A DNA stretch of 47,133 nt from MWDF01 sp964577435 (lineage in GTDB: Bacteria > Bacillota > DTU025 > MWDF01): contig CAZNZD010000006.1 in NCBI GenBank assembly GCA_964577435.1, positions 1 to 47,133 on the forward strand, written 5' to 3'. Position 1 is the first letter of the stretch; every line of letters begins with the position of its first letter. Positions 1-8,007 of this stretch are shown one piece after another. The position numbers and the translations under genes were made by a program. Below the pieces are notes generated by a model that was given only the letters and a program-made list of their open reading frames with translations, was not told where the DNA came from and ran no database searches.

Positions 1-791
1 GCGTGCTGGCCGGCGAAGTGAAGGACGTAGTGCTACTGGACGTGACTCCCCTGTCGCTGGGCATCGAGACATTAGGCGGCGTCAACACAAGGCTCATCGA
101 CCGCAACACTACCATCCCCACGAGGAAGAGCCAGGTGTTCTCGACCGCGGCTGACGGCCAGACCACTGTAGACATAGTGGTGCTTCAGGGCGAGCGCGAG
201 TTCGCCAAGGACAACAAGAGCCTCGGAAGGTTCCAGCTCAGCGGCATACCCCCGGCGCCAAGGGGAGTGCCTCAGATCGAGGTCACCTTCGACATCGACG
301 CCAACGGAATCGTGAACGTAACGGCGAAGGACACTGGCACCGGCAAGGAGCAGAGCATAACCATCACCGCAAGCACCCAGCTTTCTAAGGACGAGGTCGA
401 GCGCCTGGTCCAGGAGGCGAAGAGGTCTGAGGCGGAGGACCGCGCAAAGCGCGAGCAGATAGAGCTGAAGAACCAGGCTGACCAGCTGGTCTACCAGGTT
501 GAGAAGTCACTTAAGGAGACCGAGGGCAAGCTTTCCGCCGACGAGAAGTCGAAGGTGGAGGCCGAGATCGCAAGCCTTAAGGAGGCGATCAAGAACGACG
601 ACTACGCGACGCTGAAGCAGAAGATGGACGCCCTGCAGCAGGCCTCATACAAGGTGTACGAGGAGATGTACAAGAAGACCGGATCAGGCGCCCAGCAGGG
701 CCCCGAGGGACCTTCAGCCGACGGCGCCGCGAAGAAGGACGGAAAGCAGGACGAGGACGTCATAGACGCCGAGTTCAAGACCGACAACTAG
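1..791 (+). CDS. dnaK: Chaperone DnaK (Hsp70), C-terminal part, 5' truncated by window edge
   Basis: This is the C-terminal 263 or so residues of an Hsp70 chaperone, which holds unfolded clients in an ATP-dependent cycle with GrpE and DnaJ in the cytoplasm. The first full codon is at base 3; bases 1-2 fit the end of a Gly codon. The visible part begins at the interdomain linker (DVTPLSLGIETLGG), continues through the beta-sandwich substrate-binding domain (for example GIPPAPRGVPQIEVTFDIDANGI) and the helical lid, and ends in a Gly/Ala/Asp-rich tail finishing EDVIDAEF, typical of bacterial DnaK. The ATPase domain lies outside the window. grpE follows 20 bases after the stop, so the two are probably cotranscribed. 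Family assignment is certain. Regulation by HrcA/CIRCE or HspR cannot be judged because the promoter is not included. Confidence 0.98.
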   Translation, partial: VLAGEVKDVVLLDVTPLSLGIETLGGVNTRLIDRNTTIPTRKSQVFSTAADGQTTVDIVVLQGEREFAKDNKSLGRFQLSGIPPAPRGVPQIEVTFDIDANGIVNVTAKDTGTGKEQSITITASTQLSKDEVERLVQEAKRSEAEDRAKREQIELKNQADQLVYQVEKSLKETEGKLSADEKSKVEAEIASLKEAIKNDDYATLKQKMDALQQASYKVYEEMYKKTGSGAQQGPEGPSADGAAKKDGKQDEDVIDAEFKTDN

Positions 792-811
792 ACGTAAAGC
801 AGGTGATGCCG

Positions 812-1351
812 ATGAAAGACGAAAAGGCGAAGGCAGCCCGCGACGCCGGTGAGCCGGTGGGCGTAAGCGATAAGGACGCATCCGCGATCCTCGCCGAGCT
901 TTCCAGCCAGCTGGAAGCCGCGAAAAAACAGGCGGGCGAGTACAAGGACAGCTACCTTAGGGCAAGGGCGGACTACGACAACCTGAAGAAGCGCTCCGAA
1001 AGAGACGCCGCTGACATGGTAAGGCTGGGCAAATCCGACTTCATGCTGAAGGTGCTGGATGCGGCGGACGACCTCGAAAGGGCCCTTGCCTCTGACGCCG
1101 GCGCCGAAGAGCTAAGAAAGGGCCTGGAACTTACGCAAAGGAAGCTCCTTGGCATTCTCAAGACGGAGGGGCTGGAGCCTATAGACGCCCTAGGGAAACC
1201 CTTCGACCCGTCTCTGCATGAAGCCGTCGCCGCAGCTGAGGGCGACGTGGAATGCGATACGGTCTGCGATGAGCTCAGGAAGGGCTACACCTACTGTGGA
1301 TGCACGCTTAGGCCAAGCATAGTCAGAGTAGCCGTGCCGAAGAGGGCATAG
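812..1351 (+). CDS. grpE: Nucleotide exchange factor GrpE
   Basis: GrpE homologue of 179 residues that releases ADP from DnaK. An acidic, Ala/Lys-rich N-terminus leads into a long coiled coil (about residues 25-75, containing YLRARADYDNLKKRSERD, the usual GrpE signature), then a four-helix part and the C-terminal beta-wing (YTYCGCTLRPSIVRVAVP). Possible starts are GTG 803, ATG 806 and ATG 812. ATG 812 is chosen because AGGTGA (801-806) lies five bases upstream, whereas the earlier codons fall inside that site. It sits between dnaK and a DnaJ-family gene, the classical order. A strong hairpin separates it from the downstream gene. Confidence 0.96.
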   Translation: MKDEKAKAARDAGEPVGVSDKDASAILAELSSQLEAAKKQAGEYKDSYLRARADYDNLKKRSERDAADMVRLGKSDFMLKVLDAADDLERALASDAGAEELRKGLELTQRKLLGILKTEGLEPIDALGKPFDPSLHEAVAAAEGDVECDTVCDELRKGYTYCGCTLRPSIVRVAVPKRA

Positions 1352-1386
1352 TCCCAAGGGGGCGCAAGCAATAAGAAGACGACCGG

Positions 1387-1432
1387 AGCGCGGCGCCCGC
1401 CATTGCTGAGGCAGTGAGGCGCCGCGCTTTCC
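1387..1432 (+). terminator. Strong hairpin between grpE and dnaJ (terminator or attenuator)
   Basis: A perfect 11-bp stem (1387-1397 AGCGCGGCGCC with 1418-1428 GGCGCCGCGCT) encloses a second, shorter stem (1401-1406 with 1411-1416, one G-T wobble). It is followed by TTTCCTTCC. The weak U-tract suggests partial termination, an attenuator or an RNA-processing site rather than full termination. The effect on dnaK/grpE versus dnaJ/clpB levels is inference. Confidence 0.6.
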
Positions 1433-1452
1433 TTCCCTGTGAGGTGATTTGG

Positions 1453-2385
1453 ATGAACAAGAACTATTACGAGCTGCTGGGGCTGAAGAAGGAAGCGACG
1501 GACAAGGAGATAAAGTCCGCCTACAGGAAGCTCGCCAGGAAGTACCACCCGGACGCAAATCCGGGCAACAAGGACGCGGAGCTCAGGTTCAAGGAGATAA
1601 ACGAGGCTTACCAGGTGCTAAGCGACGCGAAGAAGCGCAAGTACTTCGACAAGTTCGGACCGTCCTGGGAGCAGATGATGCAGGCCGGCATAGATCCCGA
1701 CCAGCCGCGCGCCTGGGGAGGCGACGGTGCGGGCCCTGGCGGCTTCAGGGTGGAGTACGGAAACCCCGAGGGCATAAACCTCGAGGACCTCTTCGGAAAC
1801 CTCGGCGGCGCGTTCTCCGGCTTCGGCGGCTTCGGAGGCAAGCGCAGGCAGCAGAAGCCATCAAAGGGCTCCGACATTGAGGCAGGGCTCACCCTTACCC
1901 TCGAGGAGGCGGAGCTGGGCGGCGGGAAGAACTTCTCGATGGACTCAGGCTCCGGCTCAAGGCGGATAGAGGTCACCATCCCAAAAGGCACCAGAGACGG
2001 AGCCAAGCTCAAGCTTTCCGGCCAGGGAGCCCAGGGACAGGCAGGAGCCGGGGACCTATACCTTCGAATCTCGGTGTCCGAGCACCCGGTGTTCAAGGTT
2101 GCCGGAGACGACATAAGGATGGAGTTCGAGGTGCCTGTGGAGGACGCGGTGCTGGGGGCGACTACTAAGGTGCCCCTCATCGGCGGCAGGAGCGCGACTC
2201 TAACCATACCCGCCTTCACGCAGAACGGTAAGGTGTTCCGCATGAAAGGCGAAGGCCTCACGAAGAAGGGCGGCGGCAAGGGCGACCTGTTCGCAAGGCT
2301 TAGGGTAAGCCTTCCCGAGACGCAGTCAGACGAGGTAAAGGCCGTCTTCGGGAAGCTCAGGGACATAAGGCGGGCCGGAAGGTAG
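1453..2385 (+). CDS. DnaJ/CbpA-type J-domain co-chaperone lacking the zinc-finger domain
   Basis: Co-chaperone of 310 residues that delivers substrates to DnaK and stimulates its ATPase. An N-terminal J domain (about 2-68) contains the essential HPD motif (KYHPDANPG) and the YYELLGL start. It is followed by a Gly/Phe-rich linker (about 95-135, GGAFSGFGGFGG) and the two C-terminal beta-barrel substrate-binding domains (from about 155, ending near 308). No CxxCxGxG repeats are present, so this is a class B protein like CbpA or Hsp40 type II, not a full DnaJ (about 375 residues). An in-frame ATG at 1414 exists, but 1453 has GAGGTGA six bases upstream and starts exactly at the J domain. Its position between grpE and clpB indicates it is the main housekeeping partner of this DnaK. 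Confidence 0.93.
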   Translation: MNKNYYELLGLKKEATDKEIKSAYRKLARKYHPDANPGNKDAELRFKEINEAYQVLSDAKKRKYFDKFGPSWEQMMQAGIDPDQPRAWGGDGAGPGGFRVEYGNPEGINLEDLFGNLGGAFSGFGGFGGKRRQQKPSKGSDIEAGLTLTLEEAELGGGKNFSMDSGSGSRRIEVTIPKGTRDGAKLKLSGQGAQGQAGAGDLYLRISVSEHPVFKVAGDDIRMEFEVPVEDAVLGATTKVPLIGGRSATLTIPAFTQNGKVFRMKGEGLTKKGGGKGDLFARLRVSLPETQSDEVKAVFGKLRDIRRAGR

Positions 2386-2422
2386 CCCGGTATCTACGGC
2401 CCATGACGGAGTGTGATGGCAT

Positions 2423-4993
2423 ATGGCGATGGACAGGTTAACAGTGAAGGCAAGGGAGGCTGTAAGCGATGCTGTGAGGATCGCATCCTCCTTTCGCAAC
2501 TCCTACATCGAGCCGGTGCACCTTCTTAAGGCGCTGGCCCTTCAGGAGGAGGGCACCACAAGGCCCCTTCTGGAGAAGCTCGGCGCATCCCCTGACGCGG
2601 TAGCGAAGGCGGCGGATGTCACCATCGGAAGGCTCCCCAAGGTGAGCGGCTCGGCAGGTAACTACATGGGCGAAGAGCTGAACGTCCTTATAAAAGACGC
2701 GGAGGATGCGGCATCGGAGCTTAAAGACGAGTACGTGAGCACCGAGCACTTCCTCATCGCCATGGCGAAATCCGCAGGCGATGCAGGAAAGATCCTCAAG
2801 GACGCCGGCGCGACTCATGCCCGCATACTTGAGGCCCTCAAGGAGATCAGGGGCTCCCAGAGGGTCACCGACGAGAACCCCGAGGACAAGTACCAGGCAC
2901 TGGATAGATACTCAAGGGATCTAACCGAGCTTGCCCGCCGCGGAAAGCTGGACCCTGTGATAGGCCGCGACGAGGAGGTCCGCCGCATCATGCAGGTCCT
3001 ATCAAGAAGGACCAAGAACAACCCCGTGCTGATAGGAGAGCCAGGCGTCGGAAAGACCGCCGTCGTGGAGGGCCTTGCGCAGAGGATAGTCGCAAAGGAC
3101 GTGCCGGAGGGCCTTGCAGATAAAAGGATCGTTGCCCTGGACCTGGGGGCCATGCTTGCTGGGGCCAAATACAGGGGCGAGTTCGAGGACAGGCTGAAGG
3201 CCGTCCTCAAGGAGGTCCAGGAGTCGGACGGCTCTATAATCCTTTTCATAGACGAGCTTCACACCTTAGTCGGCGCAGGCGCCGCGGAAGGCGCGATAGA
3301 CGCCTCCAACATGCTCAAGCCTGCACTGGCAAGAGGGGAGCTGAGGACTATAGGCGCCACTACCCTGGATGAGTACAGGAAGCGCATAGAGAAGGACGCC
3401 GCCCTTGAGCGCAGGTTCCAGCCAGTATACATCGCCGAGCCCTCGGCCGAGGACTCCGTCGCGATACTAAGAGGCCTTAAGGAGCGCTACGAGCTGCACC
3501 ACGGCGTAAGGATCAAGGACAACGCCATAATCGCGGCCGTCATGCTCTCGCGGCGCTATATAAGCGACCGCTTCCTTCCGGACAAGGCGATAGACCTCAT
3601 GGACGAGGCGGCCGCGAAACTGAGGACCGAAATCGACTCCATGCCCTCCGACATCGACAAGGTGGACCGCCGTATGCTGCAGCTTGAGATAGAGAAGCAG
3701 GCGATGTCCAAGGAGACGGACCCCGCCTCGAAGGAGCGCCTGGCGAAGATCGAAGAGGAGCTGGCATCGCTTAAGGAGCAGTCTACCGCCATGAAGGCGC
3801 GCTGGAGCCGCGAAAAGGAGCTTATAGCCAAGGTGCGCGACATCAAGGCCAGGATGGAGGACGCGAAGAACAGGGAGCTCGCGGCGGAAAGGTCCGGAGA
3901 CCTTGAGAGGGCCGCCGAGCTCAGATATGGGGTGAGCCTATCCCTGAAAGCCGAGCTCGAGAGGGCGAATGGCGAGATGGCGGCCCTCGACGGAGGCCTT
4001 AAGTACCTCAAGGAGGAGGTCGACGAGCAGGATATCGCCGCAGTCGTCTCCCGATGGACGGGCATTCCAGTATCCAAGCTCCTGTCAGGCGAGGCCCAGA
4101 AGCTAATCAGCCTTGAATCCATACTGAGAAAAAGGGTAATCGGGCAGGACGAGGCTCTGACCATCGTTGCAGACGCCGTCCGCCGCTCGAGGTCCGGCCT
4201 TGGGGACCCTAACAGGCCGATCGGAAGCTTCCTGTTCCTTGGCCCCACAGGCGTGGGAAAGACGGAGCTTGCCCGCGCCCTTGCCGAGTTCCTCTTCAAC
4301 GAGGAGAAGGCGATGGTGCGCCTGGACATGTCCGAGTATCAGGAGAGGCACACGGTCGCAAGGCTCATCGGCGCGCCCCCCGGCTATGTGGGATATGAGG
4401 AGGGGGGCCAGCTTACTGAGGCCGTAAGGCGCAGGCCCTACTCGGTGGTGCTCTTCGACGAGGTGGAGAAAGCCCACCCCGAGGTGTTCAACGTGCTGCT
4501 TCAGCTTCTCGACGACGGCAGGCTCACGGACGGTCAGGGCCGCACCGTGGACTTCAGGAACACGGTAGTCATAATGACCTCGAACCTGGGTTCCTCAACC
4601 CTCGCCGAAACCGGCGGGCCTGAGGGCAAGGCACTTGTGATGGAGCAGCTCAGGCAGTTCTTCAGGCCGGAATTCCTGAACAGGCTGGACGAGATAGTGA
4701 TGTTCAACAGCCTTGACAGGTCGGCCATGGACGCGATAGTAGCCATGCAGCTGGAGAGGCTAAGATCCCGCCTTGCCGAGAAGGGCATCGAGATAAGCTG
4801 GACTGAAGGCGCCGTAACGGCGCTTGCCGACACGGGCTTCGACCCTCAGTACGGCGCAAGGCCGCTTAAGAGGGCCATCCAGCGCTCTGTGGAGAACCCG
4901 CTGGCGGTGAAGGTCCTGGAAGGCTCCGTAACGCCCGGAAAGCCGGTAATAATCGGTTCGGATGGAGCGGGCGGAGTGAGCTTCAGCCAATAG
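2423..4993 (+). CDS. clpB: Protein disaggregase ClpB (Hsp100)
   Basis: Hexameric AAA+ disaggregase of 856 residues, the normal length for ClpB, which threads aggregated proteins through its pore and hands them to DnaK/DnaJ/GrpE. Order of domains: double Clp-N repeat (about 1-150), NBD1 with Walker A GEPGVGKT (about 205-212) and Walker B IILFIDE, the long ClpB-specific middle coiled coil (about 400-525, charged and Ala/Lys/Glu-rich), NBD2 with Walker A GPTGVGKT (about 607-614), and the C-terminal D2-small domain. The middle domain separates it from ClpA and ClpX; no ClpP-binding IGL/IGF loop was noticed. Start ATG 2423 has GGAG about 11 bases upstream. It is probably the last gene of the chaperone cluster, as a terminator follows the stop within 10 bases. 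Confidence 0.97.
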   Translation: MAMDRLTVKAREAVSDAVRIASSFRNSYIEPVHLLKALALQEEGTTRPLLEKLGASPDAVAKAADVTIGRLPKVSGSAGNYMGEELNVLIKDAEDAASELKDEYVSTEHFLIAMAKSAGDAGKILKDAGATHARILEALKEIRGSQRVTDENPEDKYQALDRYSRDLTELARRGKLDPVIGRDEEVRRIMQVLSRRTKNNPVLIGEPGVGKTAVVEGLAQRIVAKDVPEGLADKRIVALDLGAMLAGAKYRGEFEDRLKAVLKEVQESDGSIILFIDELHTLVGAGAAEGAIDASNMLKPALARGELRTIGATTLDEYRKRIEKDAALERRFQPVYIAEPSAEDSVAILRGLKERYELHHGVRIKDNAIIAAVMLSRRYISDRFLPDKAIDLMDEAAAKLRTEIDSMPSDIDKVDRRMLQLEIEKQAMSKETDPASKERLAKIEEELASLKEQSTAMKARWSREKELIAKVRDIKARMEDAKNRELAAERSGDLERAAELRYGVSLSLKAELERANGEMAALDGGLKYLKEEVDEQDIAAVVSRWTGIPVSKLLSGEAQKLISLESILRKRVIGQDEALTIVADAVRRSRSGLGDPNRPIGSFLFLGPTGVGKTELARALAEFLFNEEKAMVRLDMSEYQERHTVARLIGAPPGYVGYEEGGQLTEAVRRRPYSVVLFDEVEKAHPEVFNVLLQLLDDGRLTDGQGRTVDFRNTVVIMTSNLGSSTLAETGGPEGKALVMEQLRQFFRPEFLNRLDEIVMFNSLDRSAMDAIVAMQLERLRSRLAEKGIEISWTEGAVTALADTGFDPQYGARPLKRAIQRSVENPLAVKVLEGSVTPGKPVIIGSDGAGGVSFSQ

Positions 4994-4999
4994 CAGGGT

Positions 5000-5038
5000 G
5001 CCCCGGGGCCAGCGAGCAATCTGCCCCGGGGCTTTTTT
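5000..5038 (+). terminator. Rho-independent terminator after clpB
   Basis: Ten-bp perfect GC stem (5000-5009 with 5023-5032, each arm GCCCCGGGGC), 13-base loop, then six T residues (5033-5038). It ends the dnaK-grpE-dnaJ-clpB transcription unit. Confidence 0.92.
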
Positions 5039-5126
5039 ACGCCCCATTTATCTTGCATGAGTGAAGGTATCCGGCTTTTCTTCGTTGAAGTATATTAAGA
5101 GAAGATTCCTGCAAGGGGTGATCCAT

Positions 5127-6488
5127 ATGAGGATTAGGACACGAGCGGCCCTGTTCGCCGCATTGTTGATTGCAGCGTCCGCCATGTCTATGTATGCCTT
5201 CAACTATGATATAGGTTTCTGGCTTGCCCGCTCATCAAGGTCATATGAGGTGCTGGCGGACGCGGCCGAGCTGTCGCAGGTCTCTGCCCTCGCCTCCAAG
5301 GACGCGAGGACGGGCATCACGGACCTGGTGGCGTTCCCCTCCAAGGTGAACGCATCGGACATGATCGGATACCTGTTGCTCCCCGACCTGCCGAAGGACC
5401 TCTTCCTTCCCGACGGGTCGGCTGCGCCCTCAGGGGCGATAACGCAGATAACGGCGAGGATAAGGCCCGCCGGGGCCGATACTGCCGCCTACTACGACGT
5501 AAGGTACGGAGTGGCCGTGCAGAGGACGGACCTGAGGCTTCTTCCGGCCGCGGACAGGCTCATGACGAAGAAGGCGGGAGGGACAGACGCCCTCCAGGCT
5601 GGACGGCTCCTTCCCGCAGAGCCCGTCATCGTGCTCTATGAGACTACCGACAGGGCGTGGCTTCTGGTCCAGACGGCAAGGCAGAGGGCCTGGGTCCCCT
5701 CGCAGAACATCGCCTTAGCCTTCACTAAGGAGCACTGGATGAGCTTCGCAGGGCCCCAGGACTTCCTCACCGTGCTCGCCCCGAGCCTCTATGTCGAGCA
5801 GGACCCTGCCCTTCAGGGGATATCGGGAATGGAGCTTCCGATGGGTACGAGGCTCCCCCTGGTCCCGGATGCCTCGGTGCCTGCCGAGGTCAAGTCCAGG
5901 GCCTCGGCCGACAGCTACGTGACCCTGCTTCCCGCAAGGAGGACGGACGGGCGCCTTAATGTGACCACAGTGCTCATACCGAGGACGGCGGACGTATTCA
6001 GAGGCCTTCTGCCAGTAACAGGCGAAAGCATTTTGAAGCAGGCGATGAAGCTTGTCGGCGGACGCTATGGCCATAAGGGCTACATGGGAAGGGACCCTTA
6101 CGTGATGGTCTCGGACATATTCCGCTGCATGGGCCTCGAGATGCCTCTCACGCAGGGAGGATATGACGCGATGCCCTTCGCTTTCCAGCAGCTTAAGGGC
6201 CTTTCCTCCGATGTTGTCATGGTGAATCTCAGGAAGGCCGCCCCCGGAAGCGTGATCATGCTGGAAAACGGCCCCGCGATATATCTCGGCCAGTACGGCG
6301 AGGACGTCTTTGCGGTGGCGGCGCTTTCCACGGTGAGGGTGGCGCCGAAGTCCTCCACCGAGTTCAGCCTGGTGGAATCTCGGGTAAACGGCATAGCGCT
6401 AGTGAACCTTAAGGGCATATTCGCCGAATCGGGCAACAACTACTTCCTAGAGGCGAGGTACTACGCTGAGCCCTCGCTGGCAAAGTAG
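5127..6488 (+). CDS. Exported SH3-domain NlpC/P60-like protein, apparently a catalytically dead pseudopeptidase
   Basis: Protein of 453 residues with an N-terminal signal peptide (hydrophobic RAALFAALLIAASAMSMYAF). A region of about 60-320 resembles the N-terminal and SH3b domains of cell-wall NlpC/P60 peptidases, and an NlpC/P60-like domain runs from about 300 to 410 (ILKQAMKLVGGRYG; DIFRCMGLEMP; PGSVIM...IYLGQYGED). In active relatives, as I remember the family, the sequence after GRYGWGG is RDCSSF with the catalytic Cys; here it is RDPYVM, with Pro324 in its place. The PGH segment reads ENGPAIYLG (Gly382 for His), and the later HA is AA near 397. All three active-site positions therefore appear replaced, while the fold motifs around them are kept. 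Start ATG 5127 has AAGGGGTGA six bases upstream; an earlier in-frame GTG (5061) has no such site. Probable role: periplasmic wall-binding or scaffold protein. Single gene between two terminators. Confidence 0.75.
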   Translation: MRIRTRAALFAALLIAASAMSMYAFNYDIGFWLARSSRSYEVLADAAELSQVSALASKDARTGITDLVAFPSKVNASDMIGYLLLPDLPKDLFLPDGSAAPSGAITQITARIRPAGADTAAYYDVRYGVAVQRTDLRLLPAADRLMTKKAGGTDALQAGRLLPAEPVIVLYETTDRAWLLVQTARQRAWVPSQNIALAFTKEHWMSFAGPQDFLTVLAPSLYVEQDPALQGISGMELPMGTRLPLVPDASVPAEVKSRASADSYVTLLPARRTDGRLNVTTVLIPRTADVFRGLLPVTGESILKQAMKLVGGRYGHKGYMGRDPYVMVSDIFRCMGLEMPLTQGGYDAMPFAFQQLKGLSSDVVMVNLRKAAPGSVIMLENGPAIYLGQYGEDVFAVAALSTVRVAPKSSTEFSLVESRVNGIALVNLKGIFAESGNNYFLEARYYAEPSLAK

Positions 6489-6506
6489 GCAGCAAGGAAG
6501 GCATGA

Positions 6507-6550
6507 AGCCCGGGCTTAAGCCGTAATGGCAGCCCGGGCTTTCCTTTTCT
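6507..6550 (+). terminator. Terminator shared by convergent genes
   Basis: Stem of 10 bp (6507-6516 with 6531-6540, each AGCCCGGGCT), 14-base loop, followed on the plus strand by TTCCTTTTCT. It lies between the convergent NlpC-like gene and phoU. On the minus strand no comparable T-tract follows, so it mainly serves the plus-strand gene. Confidence 0.8.
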
Positions 6551-6559
6551 CTAGTTCCC

Positions 6560-7219
6560 CTAGGGATTCATGTCCTTGTGCTCGCCGGTCACGTGATAGA
6601 TCACCCATTCGCCTATGTTCGTCGCATGGTCGGCGATTCTCTCAAGGAACCAGACCACGAACATGAAGTTTATGATCTGGACCATCTCCTTGGGCATCTC
6701 GAAGGAGTAAGTGAAGAGCTCCCTCATAAGGGTGTCCCGAAGGTCGTCCACCATGTCGTCGGCGCGGCATGCCTCGGCGGCAAGCTCGGCGTCCTCCCTG
6801 ACGTAGGAGTCCAGGCTCTTTCTGACCATGTCGAGCGCCATGCCGCTCATCCTGGGGATGTCGATGAGCTTCTTGATATAGCGCTCGTCTCTTAGCTTAA
6901 TCGTGACCTTCGCGATGTCCACGGCGTGGTCCGCCATCCTTTCCAGGTCTGTTGCGATCTGGTTTGCGGCGAGGACCTTCCTTAAGTCCCTTGCGAGAGG
7001 CTGCTGCGTCGCTATGATCTTCGCGCACCTGTCCTCCACCTCAAGCTTCATTGCGTCAGCCACGTCGTCTCCGTCTATGATGCGCCCCGCAAGCTCCGCG
7101 TCCTGCGTCGCCAGCGACTTAATCGCCTGCTCTATGCTCTTTTCCACCTGGCCTCCCATGCGCAGTATCAGCTCATGCAGGGATGCCATCTCGATTTCAT
7201 AATGTGACCTTGCGCTCAT
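6560..7219 (-). CDS. phoU: Phosphate signalling protein PhoU
   Basis: All-helical regulator of 219 residues that links the Pst transporter to the PhoR sensor and restrains phosphate uptake. Two three-helix PhoU repeats are visible (about 10-100 and 115-210), with the family metal-site patterns in ERMADHAVDIAK and ERIADHATNIGEWV. The length matches the family. Start ATG 7219 is preceded by TAGGAGGA, which overlaps the stop codon of pstB, so translation is probably coupled. It is the last gene of the pst operon. Identification is firm. Confidence 0.97.
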   Translation of the reverse strand: MSARSHYEIEMASLHELILRMGGQVEKSIEQAIKSLATQDAELAGRIIDGDDVADAMKLEVEDRCAKIIATQQPLARDLRKVLAANQIATDLERMADHAVDIAKVTIKLRDERYIKKLIDIPRMSGMALDMVRKSLDSYVREDAELAAEACRADDMVDDLRDTLMRELFTYSFEMPKEMVQIINFMFVVWFLERIADHATNIGEWVIYHVTGEHKDMNP

Positions 7220-7230
7220 CGATCTTCCTC

Positions 7231-8007
7231 CTAACCGAACCTTCCGGTGATGTATTCCTCAGTCCTCTTGTCCTTCGGCCTGTGGAACAGGTCATATGTG
7301 GGCCCCTCCTCTACAATCTCGCCTGTGAGGAAGAAGGCTGTCCTGTCCGATATCCTTCCTGCCTGCTGCATGTTGTGCGTGACTATTATTATCGTATAGT
7401 CCTTCTTGAGCTCGTCCATGAGCTCCTCTATCCTGCCCGTCGAGATAGGGTCCAGCGCCGAAGTCGGCTCGTCCATGAGGATTACGTCCGGCCCCACCGC
7501 AAGGGTCCTTGCGATGCAGAGCCTCTGCTGCTGGCCTCCGGATATGCCAAGCGCCGGCTTCCTGAGCCTGTCTTTCATCTCTTCCCAGAGCGCGGCGCTT
7601 CTAAGGCTCCTCTCCACTATCCCGTCGAGCTCCGCCCTTCCCCTTATGCCGTGCACCCTGGGGCCGTATGCAACGTTGTCGTAGACCGACATCTGGAACG
7701 GATTGGGCTTCTGGAAGACCATCCCCACCTTCTTACGAAGGAGCGTGACGTCGCACGAGGGGCTATAGACCTCCTGTCCGTCCACTTTGACGCTGCCTTC
7801 TACAGTAACACCGGGTATCAGGTCGTTCATCCTGTTGACTGTCCTAAGGAATGTAGACTTGCCGCAGCCGGAGGGCCCGATAAGGGCTAGCACCGAGTTG
7901 CGGTTCACATCTATGTTGATTGCATTTAGCGCACACACGCCGTCATAGCAGAGCCTTAAGCCCCTTGTCTCGACCACGGCGCCCTTGCCGTTATCAGTAA
8001 CCATCAT
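7231..8007 (-). CDS. pstB: Phosphate ABC transporter ATPase PstB
   Basis: ATPase of 258 residues that powers high-affinity phosphate import through PstA/PstC. It shows Walker A GPSGCGKST, the signature ISGGQQQRLCIARTLA, Walker B VILMDEPTSALDP and the H-loop IIIVTHNMQQA, all intact. The PstB-specific stretches RTVNRMNDLIPGV and GMVFQKPNPFQMSVYDNVAYGPR are clear. The start ATG overlaps the pstA stop as ATGA; a second ATG at 8004 sits slightly better behind GGAGG, so the N-terminus may be one residue shorter. Confidence 0.97.
   Translation of the reverse strand: MMVTDNGKGAVVETRGLRLCYDGVCALNAINIDVNRNSVLALIGPSGCGKSTFLRTVNRMNDLIPGVTVEGSVKVDGQEVYSPSCDVTLLRKKVGMVFQKPNPFQMSVYDNVAYGPRVHGIRGRAELDGIVERSLRSAALWEEMKDRLRKPALGISGGQQQRLCIARTLAVGPDVILMDEPTSALDPISTGRIEELMDELKKDYTIIIVTHNMQQAGRISDRTAFFLTGEIVEEGPTYDLFHRPKDKRTEEYITGRFG

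Noticed and set aside
1608..2366. Minus-strand open frame of 252 codons opposite dnaJ
   Set aside because: Ser/Pro/Phe-rich composition typical of the complement of Gly/Glu/Lys-rich coding sequence; no start signal.
7183..7890. Plus-strand open frame of 235 codons opposite pstB
   Set aside because: Shadow of pstB; composition is that of a complement frame and it has no start signals.
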